Of a stretch of 64,000 nt of DNA, positions 1 through 7,821 are shown piece after piece. Location: positions 310,001 to 374,000 of the forward strand of contig NZ_JACBZM010000001.1 in assembly GCF_013408525.1 (NCBI RefSeq). Reading direction: 5' to 3'. A program made the translations under genes and the position numbers. Numbering within the stretch: the first letter of the stretch is position 1; each line of letters opens with the position of its first letter. Under the pieces are notes generated by a model. It made no database searches and was not told the DNA's origin. It saw only the letters and a list, made by a program, of their open reading frames with translations. Source of the stretch: Nocardioides aromaticivorans. GTDB lineage: Bacteria > Actinomycetota > Actinomycetes > Propionibacteriales > Nocardioidaceae.

Positions 1-51
1 CTGAAGAAGGAGCCCGCGCTCCGCTGCTACGTGTACGCCGCCGGCTGCTGA
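1..51 (+). CDS. C-terminal end of an unidentified protein (truncated by window edge)
   Basis: The first 51 bases read in frame 1 as sixteen codons ending in TGA, giving a tail that finishes CYVYAAGC. The frame is open from the first base, so this is probably the 3' end of a plus-strand gene that begins outside the window. It is convergent with the secreted-protein gene that stops at 70. Two cysteines in so short a tail could suit an exported protein, but nothing identifies the family. It could be a chance open frame. Confidence 0.35.
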   Translation: MKKEPALRCYVYAAGC

Positions 52-69
52 GGCAGCGTGCGGCGGGCG

Positions 70-648
70 TCAGCCGCGGCGCAGGAACGGCGAGTACACA
101 TTGCCGAAGGCAGCTCGCTGCAGTCCGTCGTCCTGGTAGGTCGTGTCGCCCACGTAGGTCGCAAGGTCCAAGGCCACCCTCACCACGCGCGGCCGTCCGA
201 TGCACGCCCGCGGGACGACCACCTTCACCGACGACGACGATTGGTCCACGACGACGCGCAGCCGCCGGCAGACGGCGTCGTCACCGCCAGGTCCCTGCCG
301 GGAGAACGCCGGTCGGTCCGCGGCCCCACCGCGACCGCTGACATAGATCCCGTAGGTCTGCGCTCGCGTGTCGACGTTCATCGAGAAGTACCAGCGACCG
401 CGCGGCAGGGGCGTGGCCATGGTGAACCGAACGACGACTGTCGTGCTCAGGTGTCGTGCCACGACAGTCCTGATGTCACCGGCACGCCGGTCCGGAACCG
501 GACGCACCTCGCCATCCTGGACGACCTTGACGACGTCGCGCGCAGCGTCGCGATGCGTCCAGGACGCCGCGTGGGCACCCGCTGCGGACGCACAGACGAG
601 GGCAACCGTGACGCAACACGTCACGAGGAGTCGGCTGAAGATGGTCAT
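70..648 (-). CDS. Small secreted protein, third member of a tandem paralogous trio
   Basis: Product of about 192 residues with a typical Sec signal peptide (hydrophobic run after MTIFSRLL, cleavage near AHAAS). The mature part carries the trio's pattern: a W near its start, a DxxxDVV acidic segment, RRAGD, then alternating strands and a C-terminal LRRG. I start it at the ATG at 648 because AAGGGAG lies just upstream; an ATG at 663 adds five residues. It is the most divergent of three head-to-tail copies (70-648, 672-1268, 1277-1888). I do not recognise a characterised family. Beta-rich composition and export suggest a small extracellular protein of unknown role. Confidence 0.7.
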   Translation of the reverse strand: MTIFSRLLVTCCVTVALVCASAAGAHAASWTHRDAARDVVKVVQDGEVRPVPDRRAGDIRTVVARHLSTTVVVRFTMATPLPRGRWYFSMNVDTRAQTYGIYVSGRGGAADRPAFSRQGPGGDDAVCRRLRVVVDQSSSSVKVVVPRACIGRPRVVRVALDLATYVGDTTYQDDGLQRAAFGNVYSPFLRRG

Positions 649-671
649 CGAGGCTCCCTTCATGGTCGGGC

Positions 672-1268
672 TCAGCCGCGACGGATGCGCGGCGAGAGGC
701 GGGGCACGTCGCTCCAGCCGCGGCGCAGTGCGTCGTCCATGTGGACGGTCTCGGTGTCGGCGTCGTACACGCTGACCTGGGCTCCGACCCGCACCGACGC
801 GGGCCGGCCGAGGCAGCTGCGGGCGATCGTCAGCACGAGGGCGCTGCCGATGATCCGCGAGGACTTGGCCCGGCACTTGACCACGCCGCCGCGGCCACTG
901 GCCTTGAGCAGCATCAGCTGGCGGTAGTCCTCGTACTTCGACTGGATCACGAAGAACTGCGCCCGCGGGGTCACGATGTGGGCGAACGCCGACCAGTCCC
1001 CCCGCGGCACCTGCTGCATGGTGATCCGGACGACCACGTTGCGCGACGTGTGGCCGATCGACGTCCGCCACACGTCGCCGATCCTCCGGTCCGGGGAGGG
1101 CGTCGGGGCGTTGCCGTCCTCGTAGTCGTCGAGCGTCATCGACGCGACGTCACCCTTGGGGTCGGCGAGCGACCAGTTCTCGGCGGACGCGACGCCCGCC
1201 GAGGTGACGAGCAGCGCGCCGGCGAGGACCAGCACCGCGAGCGCGCGGTGCAGCGCGGTTCCCTGCAT
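672..1268 (-). CDS. Small secreted protein, second member of a tandem paralogous trio
   Basis: Product of 198 residues with a signal peptide (LAVLVLAGALLVTSAGVASA) followed by mature ENWSLADPKGDV, nearly identical to the mature start of the copy at 1277-1888. Shared landmarks are RRIGDVWRTSIGHT, an arginine-rich strand VVVRITMQ, a cysteine in VKCRAKSSRI, SCLGRPASVRVG and a C-terminal RIRRG. The two cysteines, conserved among copies, may form a disulfide outside the cell. The gene starts 8 bases after the stop of the upstream copy, and the junction sequences themselves are alike, as expected after tandem duplication. Function unknown. Confidence 0.75.
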   Translation of the reverse strand: MQGTALHRALAVLVLAGALLVTSAGVASAENWSLADPKGDVASMTLDDYEDGNAPTPSPDRRIGDVWRTSIGHTSRNVVVRITMQQVPRGDWSAFAHIVTPRAQFFVIQSKYEDYRQLMLLKASGRGGVVKCRAKSSRIIGSALVLTIARSCLGRPASVRVGAQVSVYDADTETVHMDDALRRGWSDVPRLSPRIRRG

Positions 1269-1276
1269 CGTGGGCC

Positions 1277-1888
1277 TCAGCCGCGGCGGATGAGCGGGGA
1301 CAGGCGGAGGTCGTCGAGGCCGATGCCGCGGCGGAGCGCGTCGTCGGCGTAGATGATCTCCATGTCCTGGTCGTAGACGACGACGCCGACGCCGACCCGG
1401 ACGCTCGCCGGGTTGCCGAGGCAGGTGCGCGGGACGGTGAGCACGAGCGCGGTGCCGTCGATCCGCGAGGACTTGCCGCGGCAGCGGATCTCCGCGCCGG
1501 AGCCGTTGGTCTTCGAGAAGGACAGGCCGCGGAAGCCGTCGAACTTGAACTGCACTAGGTCGAAGGACGTCCGCGGCGTGCGGATCTGCGCGAACGCGCT
1601 CCAGTCCCGCGTCGGGACGGCCTGCATGGTGACCCGGATGACGACCTTGGTGGCGGTGTGGCTGACCGAGGTCCGCCACACGTCGCCAGCGCGCCGGTTC
1701 GGCGCCGGCACCGGCTCGGACGCGTCCTCGGTGATCGACACGACGTCGCCCTTGGGGTCGGCGAGGGACCAGTTCTGGGCCGAGGCGATCCCGGCGGACG
1801 AGAGCAGGACGGCGACGGCGAGGGCGAGGACGGCGAGCAGGCGACGGAGCGCGGGCATGCCGAAGATCCGAGAGTCGAGGGGGGTCAT
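1277..1888 (-). CDS. Small secreted protein, first member of a tandem paralogous trio
   Basis: Product of 203 residues. It has an N-terminal extension before a signal peptide ending near SSAGIASAQ, then mature NWSLADPKGDVVSIT. The ATG at 1888 is preceded by GGAAGGA at reasonable spacing; an internal ATG at 1858 directly before the signal peptide is a possible alternative. Conserved elements are RRAGDVWRTSVSHT, VVIRVTMQ, EIRCRGKSSRI and TCLGNPASVRVGV. It is the promoter-proximal gene of the trio and begins 66 bases after the alpha/beta hydrolase stop on the same strand. No known domain is recognised. Confidence 0.75.
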   Translation of the reverse strand: MTPLDSRIFGMPALRRLLAVLALAVAVLLSSAGIASAQNWSLADPKGDVVSITEDASEPVPAPNRRAGDVWRTSVSHTATKVVIRVTMQAVPTRDWSAFAQIRTPRTSFDLVQFKFDGFRGLSFSKTNGSGAEIRCRGKSSRIDGTALVLTVPRTCLGNPASVRVGVGVVVYDQDMEIIYADDALRRGIGLDDLRLSPLIRRG

Positions 1889-1953
1889 GGGCGCGATCCT
1901 TCCAAGCGGAAGGGGTTAGCGCAGGCGAATCGACAGATCGGCCCGAGTCGTCC

Positions 1954-2829
1954 CTACGACGAGCGGGTACGACGCGCGCGGAGCGAGCCGCGCGAGCACT
2001 CCCGCGCGAACCGGCTGACCACCAGGTCCAGGCGCTCGGGGCGACGCCGCCACTCGAGCGGCATGTGGGCCTGCTCGAGGCTGGCGGCGGGCATCTCGGC
2101 GAGCAGCATCTCGGCGTCGCCGACCGGGTGGAACGGGTCGCGGGTGCGGGACAGCACCAGCGCACGGGCGGTGATCGCCGACCGCTCGGCCGACGACGGC
2201 GCGAGCCGCCCGAACAGGACGCCGTGGATCACCGCGGCCACCGTGCCCGGCCTCTGGTCGAGGGTCTCCCGGGCCAGGCGCAGCCACTCGGGCAGGACCC
2301 GCGCGGGCAACGGCCGGGAGGCGAGGCGCAGCAGGCTGAGCGGGACGGGCGCGAAGCGGGCGGCGTACATGACCGGTCCGAGGACGGCGAGCTGCGCGGC
2401 CAGCGCGTTGTCGAGGACCGGTCCGTCGAGCAGCAGGCCCGCGACCCGCTCGGGCGCGAGGACGGCGACCTCGAGCGCCACGTTGGCGCCCAGCGAGCTG
2501 CCACCGACGACCGCACGCGTGGCGCCGACGTGGTCGAGCAGCGCCACGACCTGCTCGGCGAAGGCCGTCACGGAGTAGGCGAGCGGGTCGGCCGGGCGGT
2601 CCGATCCCCCGTGGCCGAGCGGGTCGAGCACGAGCACGTGCAGACCCGCCGCGGCGAGGGTCCGGGCCGCGTGGTCGTGCACCCGCCGGGGCACGAGCAG
2701 CGGGGGGACGAGGACGACCCAGGCCTCGCCGGCGCCGTACTCGGTGAACTCGAGGCGGTCGCGTCCGCGAGCGCTCTCGACGAAGTACTGCCCGACCTGC
2801 TCGGAGGCCAGGGCCGCCCGTCCCGTCAT
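1954..2829 (-). CDS. Alpha/beta-fold hydrolase
   Basis: A 291-residue protein with the full catalytic arrangement of the alpha/beta hydrolase superfamily. The nucleophile elbow GGSSLG places the serine near residue 112, an aspartate follows in the TRDPFHP loop, and the histidine lies in EQAHMP near the C-terminus. An oxyanion-type stretch (VPPLLVPRR) precedes the DPLGHGGSDRP loop seen in haloperoxidase and esterase-like members. Substrate cannot be inferred. The C-terminus is arginine- and serine-rich. It lies 18 bases downstream of leuA on the same strand, so read-through cotranscription is possible, without an obvious metabolic link. Confidence 0.85.
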   Translation of the reverse strand: MTGRAALASEQVGQYFVESARGRDRLEFTEYGAGEAWVVLVPPLLVPRRVHDHAARTLAAAGLHVLVLDPLGHGGSDRPADPLAYSVTAFAEQVVALLDHVGATRAVVGGSSLGANVALEVAVLAPERVAGLLLDGPVLDNALAAQLAVLGPVMYAARFAPVPLSLLRLASRPLPARVLPEWLRLARETLDQRPGTVAAVIHGVLFGRLAPSSAERSAITARALVLSRTRDPFHPVGDAEMLLAEMPAASLEQAHMPLEWRRRPERLDLVVSRFARECSRGSLRARRTRSS

Positions 2830-2847
2830 CTGCTCCTCAGCCGCCCG

Positions 2848-4605
2848 TCAGCCGACCGGCGCGATCGGCGTCGCGGGGATCGTGGTCCCCCGGGCCCGGT
2901 TGGCCGCGCACACCACCGCACGGAGCGAGGCCGTGACGATGTTGTGGTGGATGCCGATGCCCCACACGATCTCGCCGGCGATCTCGCACTCGACGTAGGC
3001 CGCGGCGACCGCGTCACCGCCGGACGACAGCGCGTGCTCGGCGTAGTCGAGCACCCGGATGTCGGCGCCGGCCTGGCGCACACCGTCGACGAAGGCCGCG
3101 ACCGGGCCGTTGCCCAGGCCGATGAAGGTCTGCTCCTCGCCGCGGACGCGGAGCTGCACCTCCTGGCGGTCGTCGCCGCCCTCGTCGGTCGTCGAGGTGA
3201 AGGCGATCAGGCTGTAGGGCTCCTCGCGGTCGAGGTACTCCTTGCGGAAGATCGCCCAGATGGCCTCGGGCGTCACCTCGCCGCCCTGCGCGTCGGTGTG
3301 CTGCTGGATCACCCGGCTGAACTCGATCTGCGCGCGGCGCGGCAGGTCCAGGCTGTGCTCGGCCTTCAGCACGTAGGCCACGCCGCCCTTGCCGGACTGG
3401 CTGTTGACCCGGATCACCGCCTCGTAGGTCCGGCCGACGTCCTTCGGGTCGATGGGCAGGTACGGCGCCTCCCACGGGATCTCACCGACCGGCTTGCCCT
3501 GCTCGGCCGCGATCCGGTCGAGGTCCTCCAGGCCCTTCTTGATCGCGTCCTGGTGGGAGCCGGAGAAGGCGGTGTAGACGAGGTCGCCGGCGTACGGGTG
3601 GCGCGGGTGCACCGGCAGCTGGGTGCAGTACTCGACCGTGCGGCGGACCTCGTCGATGTCGGACAGGTCGACCTGCGGGTCGATGCCCTGGCTGAACAGG
3701 TTCATGGCCAGGGTCACCAGGTCGACGTTGCCCGTGCGCTCGCCGTGCCCGAACAGGCAGCCCTCGACCCGGTCGGCGCCGGCCATCAGGGCCAGCTCGG
3801 TCGCAGCGACGGCCGTGCCGCGGTCGTTGTGCGGGTGCAGGCTGATCGCCGAGTGGGCGCGCCGGGTCAGGTGGCGCGAGAAGTACTCGATCTGGTCGGC
3901 GTAGGTGTTGGGCGTCGACATCTCGACGGTTGCCGGCAGGTTGAGAATGATCTCGCGCCCCTCCTCCGGCTGCCACACGTCGGAGACCCGCTCGCAGACC
4001 TCGAGCGCGAAGTCGGTCGGCGTCTGGGTGAAGATCTCCGGGCTGTACTGGTAGCCGAAGTCGGTGCCCGGCAGCAGCTGGTCGGCGTACTTCATGACCC
4101 ACTCGGTGCCGCGGGTCGCGATCGCGATGCACTCGGCCTCGGTCACCCCGAAGACGACCCGCTGGAACAGCGGCGCGGTCGCGTTGTAGAGGTGCACGGT
4201 CGCCTTGTCGGCGCCCTGCAGCGACTCGACGGTGCGCGCGATCAGGTCCTCACGGGCCTGGGTCAGCACGGACACGCGTACGTCGTCGGGGATGCGGTCC
4301 TCCTCGACGAGCTGGCGCACGAAGTCGAAGTCGGTCTGGCTCGCGGCCGGGAACCCGATCTCGATCTCCTTGTAGCCCATCTTCACCAGGAGCTCGAACA
4401 TCTTCAGCTTGCGCGACGGGCTCATCGGGTCGATGAGGGCCTGGTTGCCGTCACGCAGGTCGGTGGAGAGCCACCGCGGCGCGTGGGTGATCTTCTGGTC
4501 CGGCCAGGTGCGGTCCGGCACCGTGACGGGCTCGAAGGCGGTGTAGCGGTGGTACGGCATCCCCGACGGCTGCTGGGTGGGGATGGTGACGCTCGGCTTG
4601 GTCAT
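2848..4605 (-). CDS. leuA: 2-isopropylmalate synthase
   Basis: A 585-residue LeuA of the long actinobacterial type. It condenses acetyl-CoA with 2-oxoisovalerate in the first committed step of leucine synthesis. The HMGL-like TIM barrel begins with LSTDLRDGNQAL near residues 46-57, and the metal-binding HPHND lies around residue 280. The C-terminal regulatory domain, where leucine binds in homologues, follows from about residue 430. The ATG at 4605 is chosen over a longer open frame because GAGGAAG sits just upstream and the protein then starts like its homologues (MTKPSV). Upstream lies a leucine-rich leader peptide and alternative RNA stems, so translation is probably controlled by leucine supply. 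Confidence 0.96.
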   Translation of the reverse strand: MTKPSVTIPTQQPSGMPYHRYTAFEPVTVPDRTWPDQKITHAPRWLSTDLRDGNQALIDPMSPSRKLKMFELLVKMGYKEIEIGFPAASQTDFDFVRQLVEEDRIPDDVRVSVLTQAREDLIARTVESLQGADKATVHLYNATAPLFQRVVFGVTEAECIAIATRGTEWVMKYADQLLPGTDFGYQYSPEIFTQTPTDFALEVCERVSDVWQPEEGREIILNLPATVEMSTPNTYADQIEYFSRHLTRRAHSAISLHPHNDRGTAVAATELALMAGADRVEGCLFGHGERTGNVDLVTLAMNLFSQGIDPQVDLSDIDEVRRTVEYCTQLPVHPRHPYAGDLVYTAFSGSHQDAIKKGLEDLDRIAAEQGKPVGEIPWEAPYLPIDPKDVGRTYEAVIRVNSQSGKGGVAYVLKAEHSLDLPRRAQIEFSRVIQQHTDAQGGEVTPEAIWAIFRKEYLDREEPYSLIAFTSTTDEGGDDRQEVQLRVRGEEQTFIGLGNGPVAAFVDGVRQAGADIRVLDYAEHALSSGGDAVAAAYVECEIAGEIVWGIGIHHNIVTASLRAVVCAANRARGTTIPATPIAPVG

Positions 4606-4692
4606 GACTTCCTCGGGTTGGTGAGTTCTCAAGAGGGGGCGCCGGGCGCGCGACTCACTCCGCAACGAGGGGTCCGGCTTCAGACCTCGCTG
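4606..4692 (-). promoter_or_regulatory. Leucine-responsive leader RNA with mutually exclusive stems before leuA
   Basis: On the minus strand GCAGCGAGG, the last codons of the leader peptide, can pair with CCTCGTTGC downstream (nine pairs, one G-U). The same CCTCG can instead pair with CGAGG of the leuA ribosome-binding site. A ribosome stalled on the leucine codons would leave the first stem free to form and the leuA site open. A ribosome that reaches the leader stop would block the first arm and free CCTCG to mask the leuA site. A second stem, GTGAGT with ACTCAC, lies just before leuA. The pairings are visible; the switching model is inferred. Confidence 0.55.
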
Positions 4693-4721
4693 CGGCCGCT
4701 AAGAAGGAGGGCTCGCATCAT
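4680..4721 (-). CDS. leuA leader peptide (MMRALLLSGRSEV)
   Basis: A 13-codon reading frame, 74 bases upstream of leuA, encodes three consecutive leucines as CTC CTT CTT. CTT is rare in this GC-rich genome, so ribosome stalling under leucine shortage is plausible. Leucine leader peptides in front of leuA are known or predicted in other Actinobacteria. A possible minus-10 hexamer TAGAGT (4736-4731) lies only about ten bases before the ATG, so the leader message would have a very short or no untranslated start. The peptide's last codons overlap one arm of the predicted regulatory stem. Confidence 0.75.
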   Translation of the reverse strand: MMRALLLSGRSEV

Positions 4722-4850
4722 GACGTCGCCACTCTAACAGGAGCCGGCGCGGCCCGTGCGGCCGGACGGTGCGGTTTCGCCGCGATCGGCACGGGTAGGC
4801 CGACCTCGTCCAGCGCGTCACCCCATCGCGAAACGACAGAAGGACTCCCG

Positions 4851-5456
4851 GTGCCCCCAACGACCGACCCGGGCCTGCAGCAGCGGCTGGCCTACCTCCG
4901 CCAGCGTCGCGGCGCGGACCGCTTCCCCGACGACGAGCCGTCGACGGGCCAGGACCCCACCGGGGCGATCAGCCTCGACGTCGACGCGAGCGGGTGGGTG
5001 ATCACCTCCCGCGTGGAGCACCTCGACGGGCTGCGCACGCCCGACGCCTTCACCCGAGCCGTGCGCGCCGCCCACACCGGCGCCTCGCTGGCCCGCCTCG
5101 CCGAGGCGGCGGAGGAGAAGTGGCGCGACCGGGTGCCGACCCCCGAGGAGGAGGAGCGCGGGCGGGCGATCGTCGAGGGCCGCCGCGCGCTGACCGTGCC
5201 ACCACGTCCGCGCTTCCGGCCGATCGAGATCCCGTCGCAGCCGGTGCCCGACCCGGGCGGAGCGGCGTACGACCGCGGCTTCCGGACGGTTCGCGGCAGC
5301 TCGCGCGACGGCGAGGTCACCGTGGCGGCGTCGGTCGCCGGCGGGCTGGGCGAGATCACCGTCGACGGCGACTGGCTGGCCTCCACCGGCGTCGAGCTCG
5401 CGCACTACGCACTGCGGGAGGCGTTCCACGACCTGCGAGAGAAGGGAAGCATCTGA
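4851..5456 (+). CDS. YbaB/EbfC-like protein, first gene of a type VII secretion-like operon
   Basis: A 201-residue protein starting at GTG behind AGAAGGAC. The N-terminal half is charged and probably helical. The C-terminal 80 residues (GEVTVAASVAGGLGEITVDGDWL, then a long helix) resemble the YbaB/EbfC fold, which in Actinobacteria is often fused or linked to ESX/type VII secretion accessory genes. The stop overlaps the next start (TGATG), so the three genes up to 6792 form a translationally coupled operon. I infer an accessory or chaperone-like role; direct DNA binding, as in true EbfC, is the alternative. Confidence 0.6.
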   Translation: MPPTTDPGLQQRLAYLRQRRGADRFPDDEPSTGQDPTGAISLDVDASGWVITSRVEHLDGLRTPDAFTRAVRAAHTGASLARLAEAAEEKWRDRVPTPEEEERGRAIVEGRRALTVPPRPRFRPIEIPSQPVPDPGGAAYDRGFRTVRGSSRDGEVTVAASVAGGLGEITVDGDWLASTGVELAHYALREAFHDLREKGSI

Positions 5457-5908
5457 TGGTCGACGACGACGAGTACAACTTCGAGGGCGACAACAGCTTC
5501 AGCGGCGGGCACTTCCAGGTCCAGCCGCCCACGGTCCTCTACCCCGAGCCGCCGAAGGGCTACGGCGAGGAGCACCCGCCGCCCGGCGGCTGGGGCGACC
5601 GCTTCGAGATGGCGCCCGCGCGGCTGATCGAGGCCTCCCACCACTTCGACGCCGAGGCGGAGGACCTGGCCACGGCGCGGCCGCTGATCGCGGTCGGCTA
5701 CGGCAAGCCGTGGATCTTCGGGGTCACCGACACCCTCTACACCGTCGGCTCGATGCACGAGGACATCAACAAGGTCCTCTACCGAGCCACCCAGGACGGG
5801 CAGTACATCCTCACCCAGATCGCCAACGGCCTCGTCGAGACCGCGAACGACGCGGTCGGCACCGACCAGACCGTCGGCGACAACTTCAAGAACCTGGACA
5901 TCCACTGA
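5456..5908 (+). CDS. Small acidic protein resembling an ESX/EspC-type secretion target
   Basis: A 150-residue acidic protein. The first 60 residues are rich in D, E, G and P (GDNSFSGGHF, PPPGGWGDRF). The last 95 form two predicted helices around a loop near GYGKPWIFG, ending ANDAVGTDQTVGDNF. This is similar in spacing to the C-terminal Y/V-x-x-x-D secretion signal region of EspC-like and WXG100-like proteins. Start and stop both overlap the neighbouring genes by one base. No signal peptide is present, as expected for type VII substrates. The assignment rests on size, helical hairpin shape and context, not on a firm motif match. Confidence 0.5.
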   Translation: MVDDDEYNFEGDNSFSGGHFQVQPPTVLYPEPPKGYGEEHPPPGGWGDRFEMAPARLIEASHHFDAEAEDLATARPLIAVGYGKPWIFGVTDTLYTVGSMHEDINKVLYRATQDGQYILTQIANGLVETANDAVGTDQTVGDNFKNLDIH

Positions 5909-6792
5909 TGGGCGCTCCCACTCCACCGGCGGTCGACCTGACGACCAGCGACACCCGCGAGACGATCCTGACCCTCGTCAACGAGTGCGTCGACTACATC
6001 GCCGACAGCATCGAGTACTGGCTCAAGGAGCTCGCGTCCTTCGCGAGCAGCCACGCCTCGGAGATCGGCGGCCTGCTCGGCCTGCTCGGCGGCGGCATCG
6101 TCGGCGGCATCGTCGGCTGGGCGATCGGCGACCAGATCGAGGACAAGTTCGAGCAGTTCTGCAAGGACACCTGGGACGAGTTCGAGAAGTTCCTCGAGGA
6201 CCTGCGCACCACCATCGGCGGCTTCTTCGGCGACCCCCTGCTGATCAGCCAGATCGCGTCGAACTACCGCGACGCGAGTCGCGCGCTCGGCCCGAACGAC
6301 GGGGAGACGATCGCCACCGTCAACACCTACCTCAAGGCCAAGTGGACCGGCGAGGGCTTCAACAACTTCATCGTCCTGTCCGAGAAGCAGCACAAGGCGC
6401 TCGTGTCGATGCAGACCATGATGCAGAAGTCGGCCGACCTGCTCGACGACAACTGCACCAACCTGCTCAAGTTCTGGGTCGACACCGCCAAGGGCCTCGT
6501 CGGACTCGGCACGAAGTTCATTCAGGGCGACGCCGAGCTCGGCGACGCGGGCAACTGGGTCACGCTCGGTGTCGGCGTCGTCGCCAAGACCCTCGCCGGC
6601 TGCATCGAGGCGATCGCGGGCATCGTGCAGACGTGGGCCAACTACTGGGTGACGCTCAATGTCGCCTCGGCCGGCGACTGGGACGGCCTGCACGCCACGC
6701 TCCAGGACCAGGAGTTCGGGCTGCCCAACGGCCGCTGGCCCGACCAGAGCCGCCTCGTGGGCGGGCTCAACTCCCCTTGGAAGACCGCCTGA
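5908..6792 (+). CDS. Helical WXG-containing protein with a glycine-zipper membrane segment
   Basis: A 294-residue protein. Residues about 45-75 form a glycine-rich hydrophobic segment (GLLGLLGGGIVGGIVGWAIGD) that could insert in a membrane. A helical region follows with a W-T-G turn (YLKAKWTGEGFNNF, about residue 148) and a long partner helix rich in K, M and D, the helix-WxG-helix pattern of type VII secretion proteins. The C-terminus has further hydrophobic helices and ends in a W/P-rich tail. It is the last gene of the operon with the YbaB-like and EspC-like proteins. A polymorphic toxin with a pore-forming segment is an alternative, but no toxin domain is recognised. Confidence 0.5.
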   Translation: MGAPTPPAVDLTTSDTRETILTLVNECVDYIADSIEYWLKELASFASSHASEIGGLLGLLGGGIVGGIVGWAIGDQIEDKFEQFCKDTWDEFEKFLEDLRTTIGGFFGDPLLISQIASNYRDASRALGPNDGETIATVNTYLKAKWTGEGFNNFIVLSEKQHKALVSMQTMMQKSADLLDDNCTNLLKFWVDTAKGLVGLGTKFIQGDAELGDAGNWVTLGVGVVAKTLAGCIEAIAGIVQTWANYWVTLNVASAGDWDGLHATLQDQEFGLPNGRWPDQSRLVGGLNSPWKTA

Positions 6793-6804
6793 CCGGACCG
6801 TCGG

Positions 6805-7785
6805 TCAGGGCGTCACCCGCGTGGTCGACGCGGTCGTGAACCTGGCCGTCGCCGGCCGGTCCTCGCTCCCCGAGGTCCGGTCGGCGGCGTACTCCGCGGT
6901 GACCGCGAGGTCCGCCGGCGCGTCCGGCTCCGCAAAGACCAGCCAGGCATTCGTGTCGCCGGCGCCGGTGGCCGGGCGCTCGAGCGTGGCGACCGGCGGC
7001 TCGCCGCCGAGCGTCGCGGTGACCTCCGCCCCCGTCACCGTGTACGACGCCGCGCCGGTCCCGCGGCCGACCTCCGCCGTGTCGAGGCGGGCCTCGAGCC
7101 GGATCGCCGCCCAGGTCGTGCCGGTCGGCGCCCAGCCGGCCTCGGGCGCCCACGGCACCTCGACGAGCAGCGCGCCGCAGGTCTGGTCCACCGTGACGCC
7201 GACCTCGGCGGCCGACCCCGAGCAGTCCTGCTCCTGCCGCCCGGCCGGCGGGTCGTCGTACAGCGCGGCTGCGGCGCCGGGCTCCACCTCGTAGCCGTCG
7301 AGGGAGACCTGCTGGACGACGCCGTCGAAGCCGACCTCGAGGTGGCCGGTCTCCGGCAGGTCCTCCGGAACGGCCGCGAAGACTCCTGCGGCGGCGTCGT
7401 GCACGGCGAGGTCGATCCGCTCGCCCTCGCCGACCAGGGTGAGCGTCGGCCGCTCGTCGACGCCGGCGAACAGGCCGGTCGACCCGGGCGGCGTGCCCGT
7501 CGGGCGCAGCTCCCAGCCGACGCCGAGGTAGCGCACCCCGTCGACGGCCGGCAGCTCCTCACCCTCGGCCGTGTCGGACGCGGACACGGTCGGCGTCGCG
7601 GCCCGAAGGCGCACCTCCAGGGTCCCCGTGGGGAGTCGGACGTCGAAGGCGGGCGTGCGGATCGGCTGGCCACCGGCCGCGACGACGTCGCCGGCCTCGA
7701 CCGGGTGGTCCTCGGCGCACGCGCCGAGCGCGCCTCCCCCGACCAGGAGCGTGATGGCCAGGAGAGTGCGTCGCCGAGTCGCCAC
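6805..7785 (-). CDS. Lipoprotein of unknown function
   Basis: A 326-residue product starting at GTG. The N-terminus has positive charges (ATRRRT), a hydrophobic core LLAITLLVGGGALG and a lipobox cysteine at residue 23 (LGAC), so it should be anchored on the outer face of the membrane. The rest alternates short beta strands with many T, V, E and G residues, suggesting immunoglobulin-like or jelly-roll domains. Two later cysteines (near SGSAAEVGVTVDQTC) may pair. No Shine-Dalgarno is obvious. It converges with the type VII-like operon, separated by 12 bases. No family is recognised. Confidence 0.7.
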   Translation of the reverse strand: MATRRRTLLAITLLVGGGALGACAEDHPVEAGDVVAAGGQPIRTPAFDVRLPTGTLEVRLRAATPTVSASDTAEGEELPAVDGVRYLGVGWELRPTGTPPGSTGLFAGVDERPTLTLVGEGERIDLAVHDAAAGVFAAVPEDLPETGHLEVGFDGVVQQVSLDGYEVEPGAAAALYDDPPAGRQEQDCSGSAAEVGVTVDQTCGALLVEVPWAPEAGWAPTGTTWAAIRLEARLDTAEVGRGTGAASYTVTGAEVTATLGGEPPVATLERPATGAGDTNAWLVFAEPDAPADLAVTAEYAADRTSGSEDRPATARFTTASTTRVTP

Positions 7786-7821
7786 CGGGCCAGTATGTCC
7801 GGATCGACCTAGGCTGACGGC

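Noticed and set aside
2065..4737. An 890-codon plus-strand open frame opposite leuA
   Set aside because: Antisense shadow of leuA and the hydrolase; leuA carries all family motifs on the minus strand.
4851..6792. Complete ESX/type VII secretion locus
   Set aside because: No EccB, EccC, EccD, EccE or mycosin gene is present; only accessory- or substrate-like proteins are seen.
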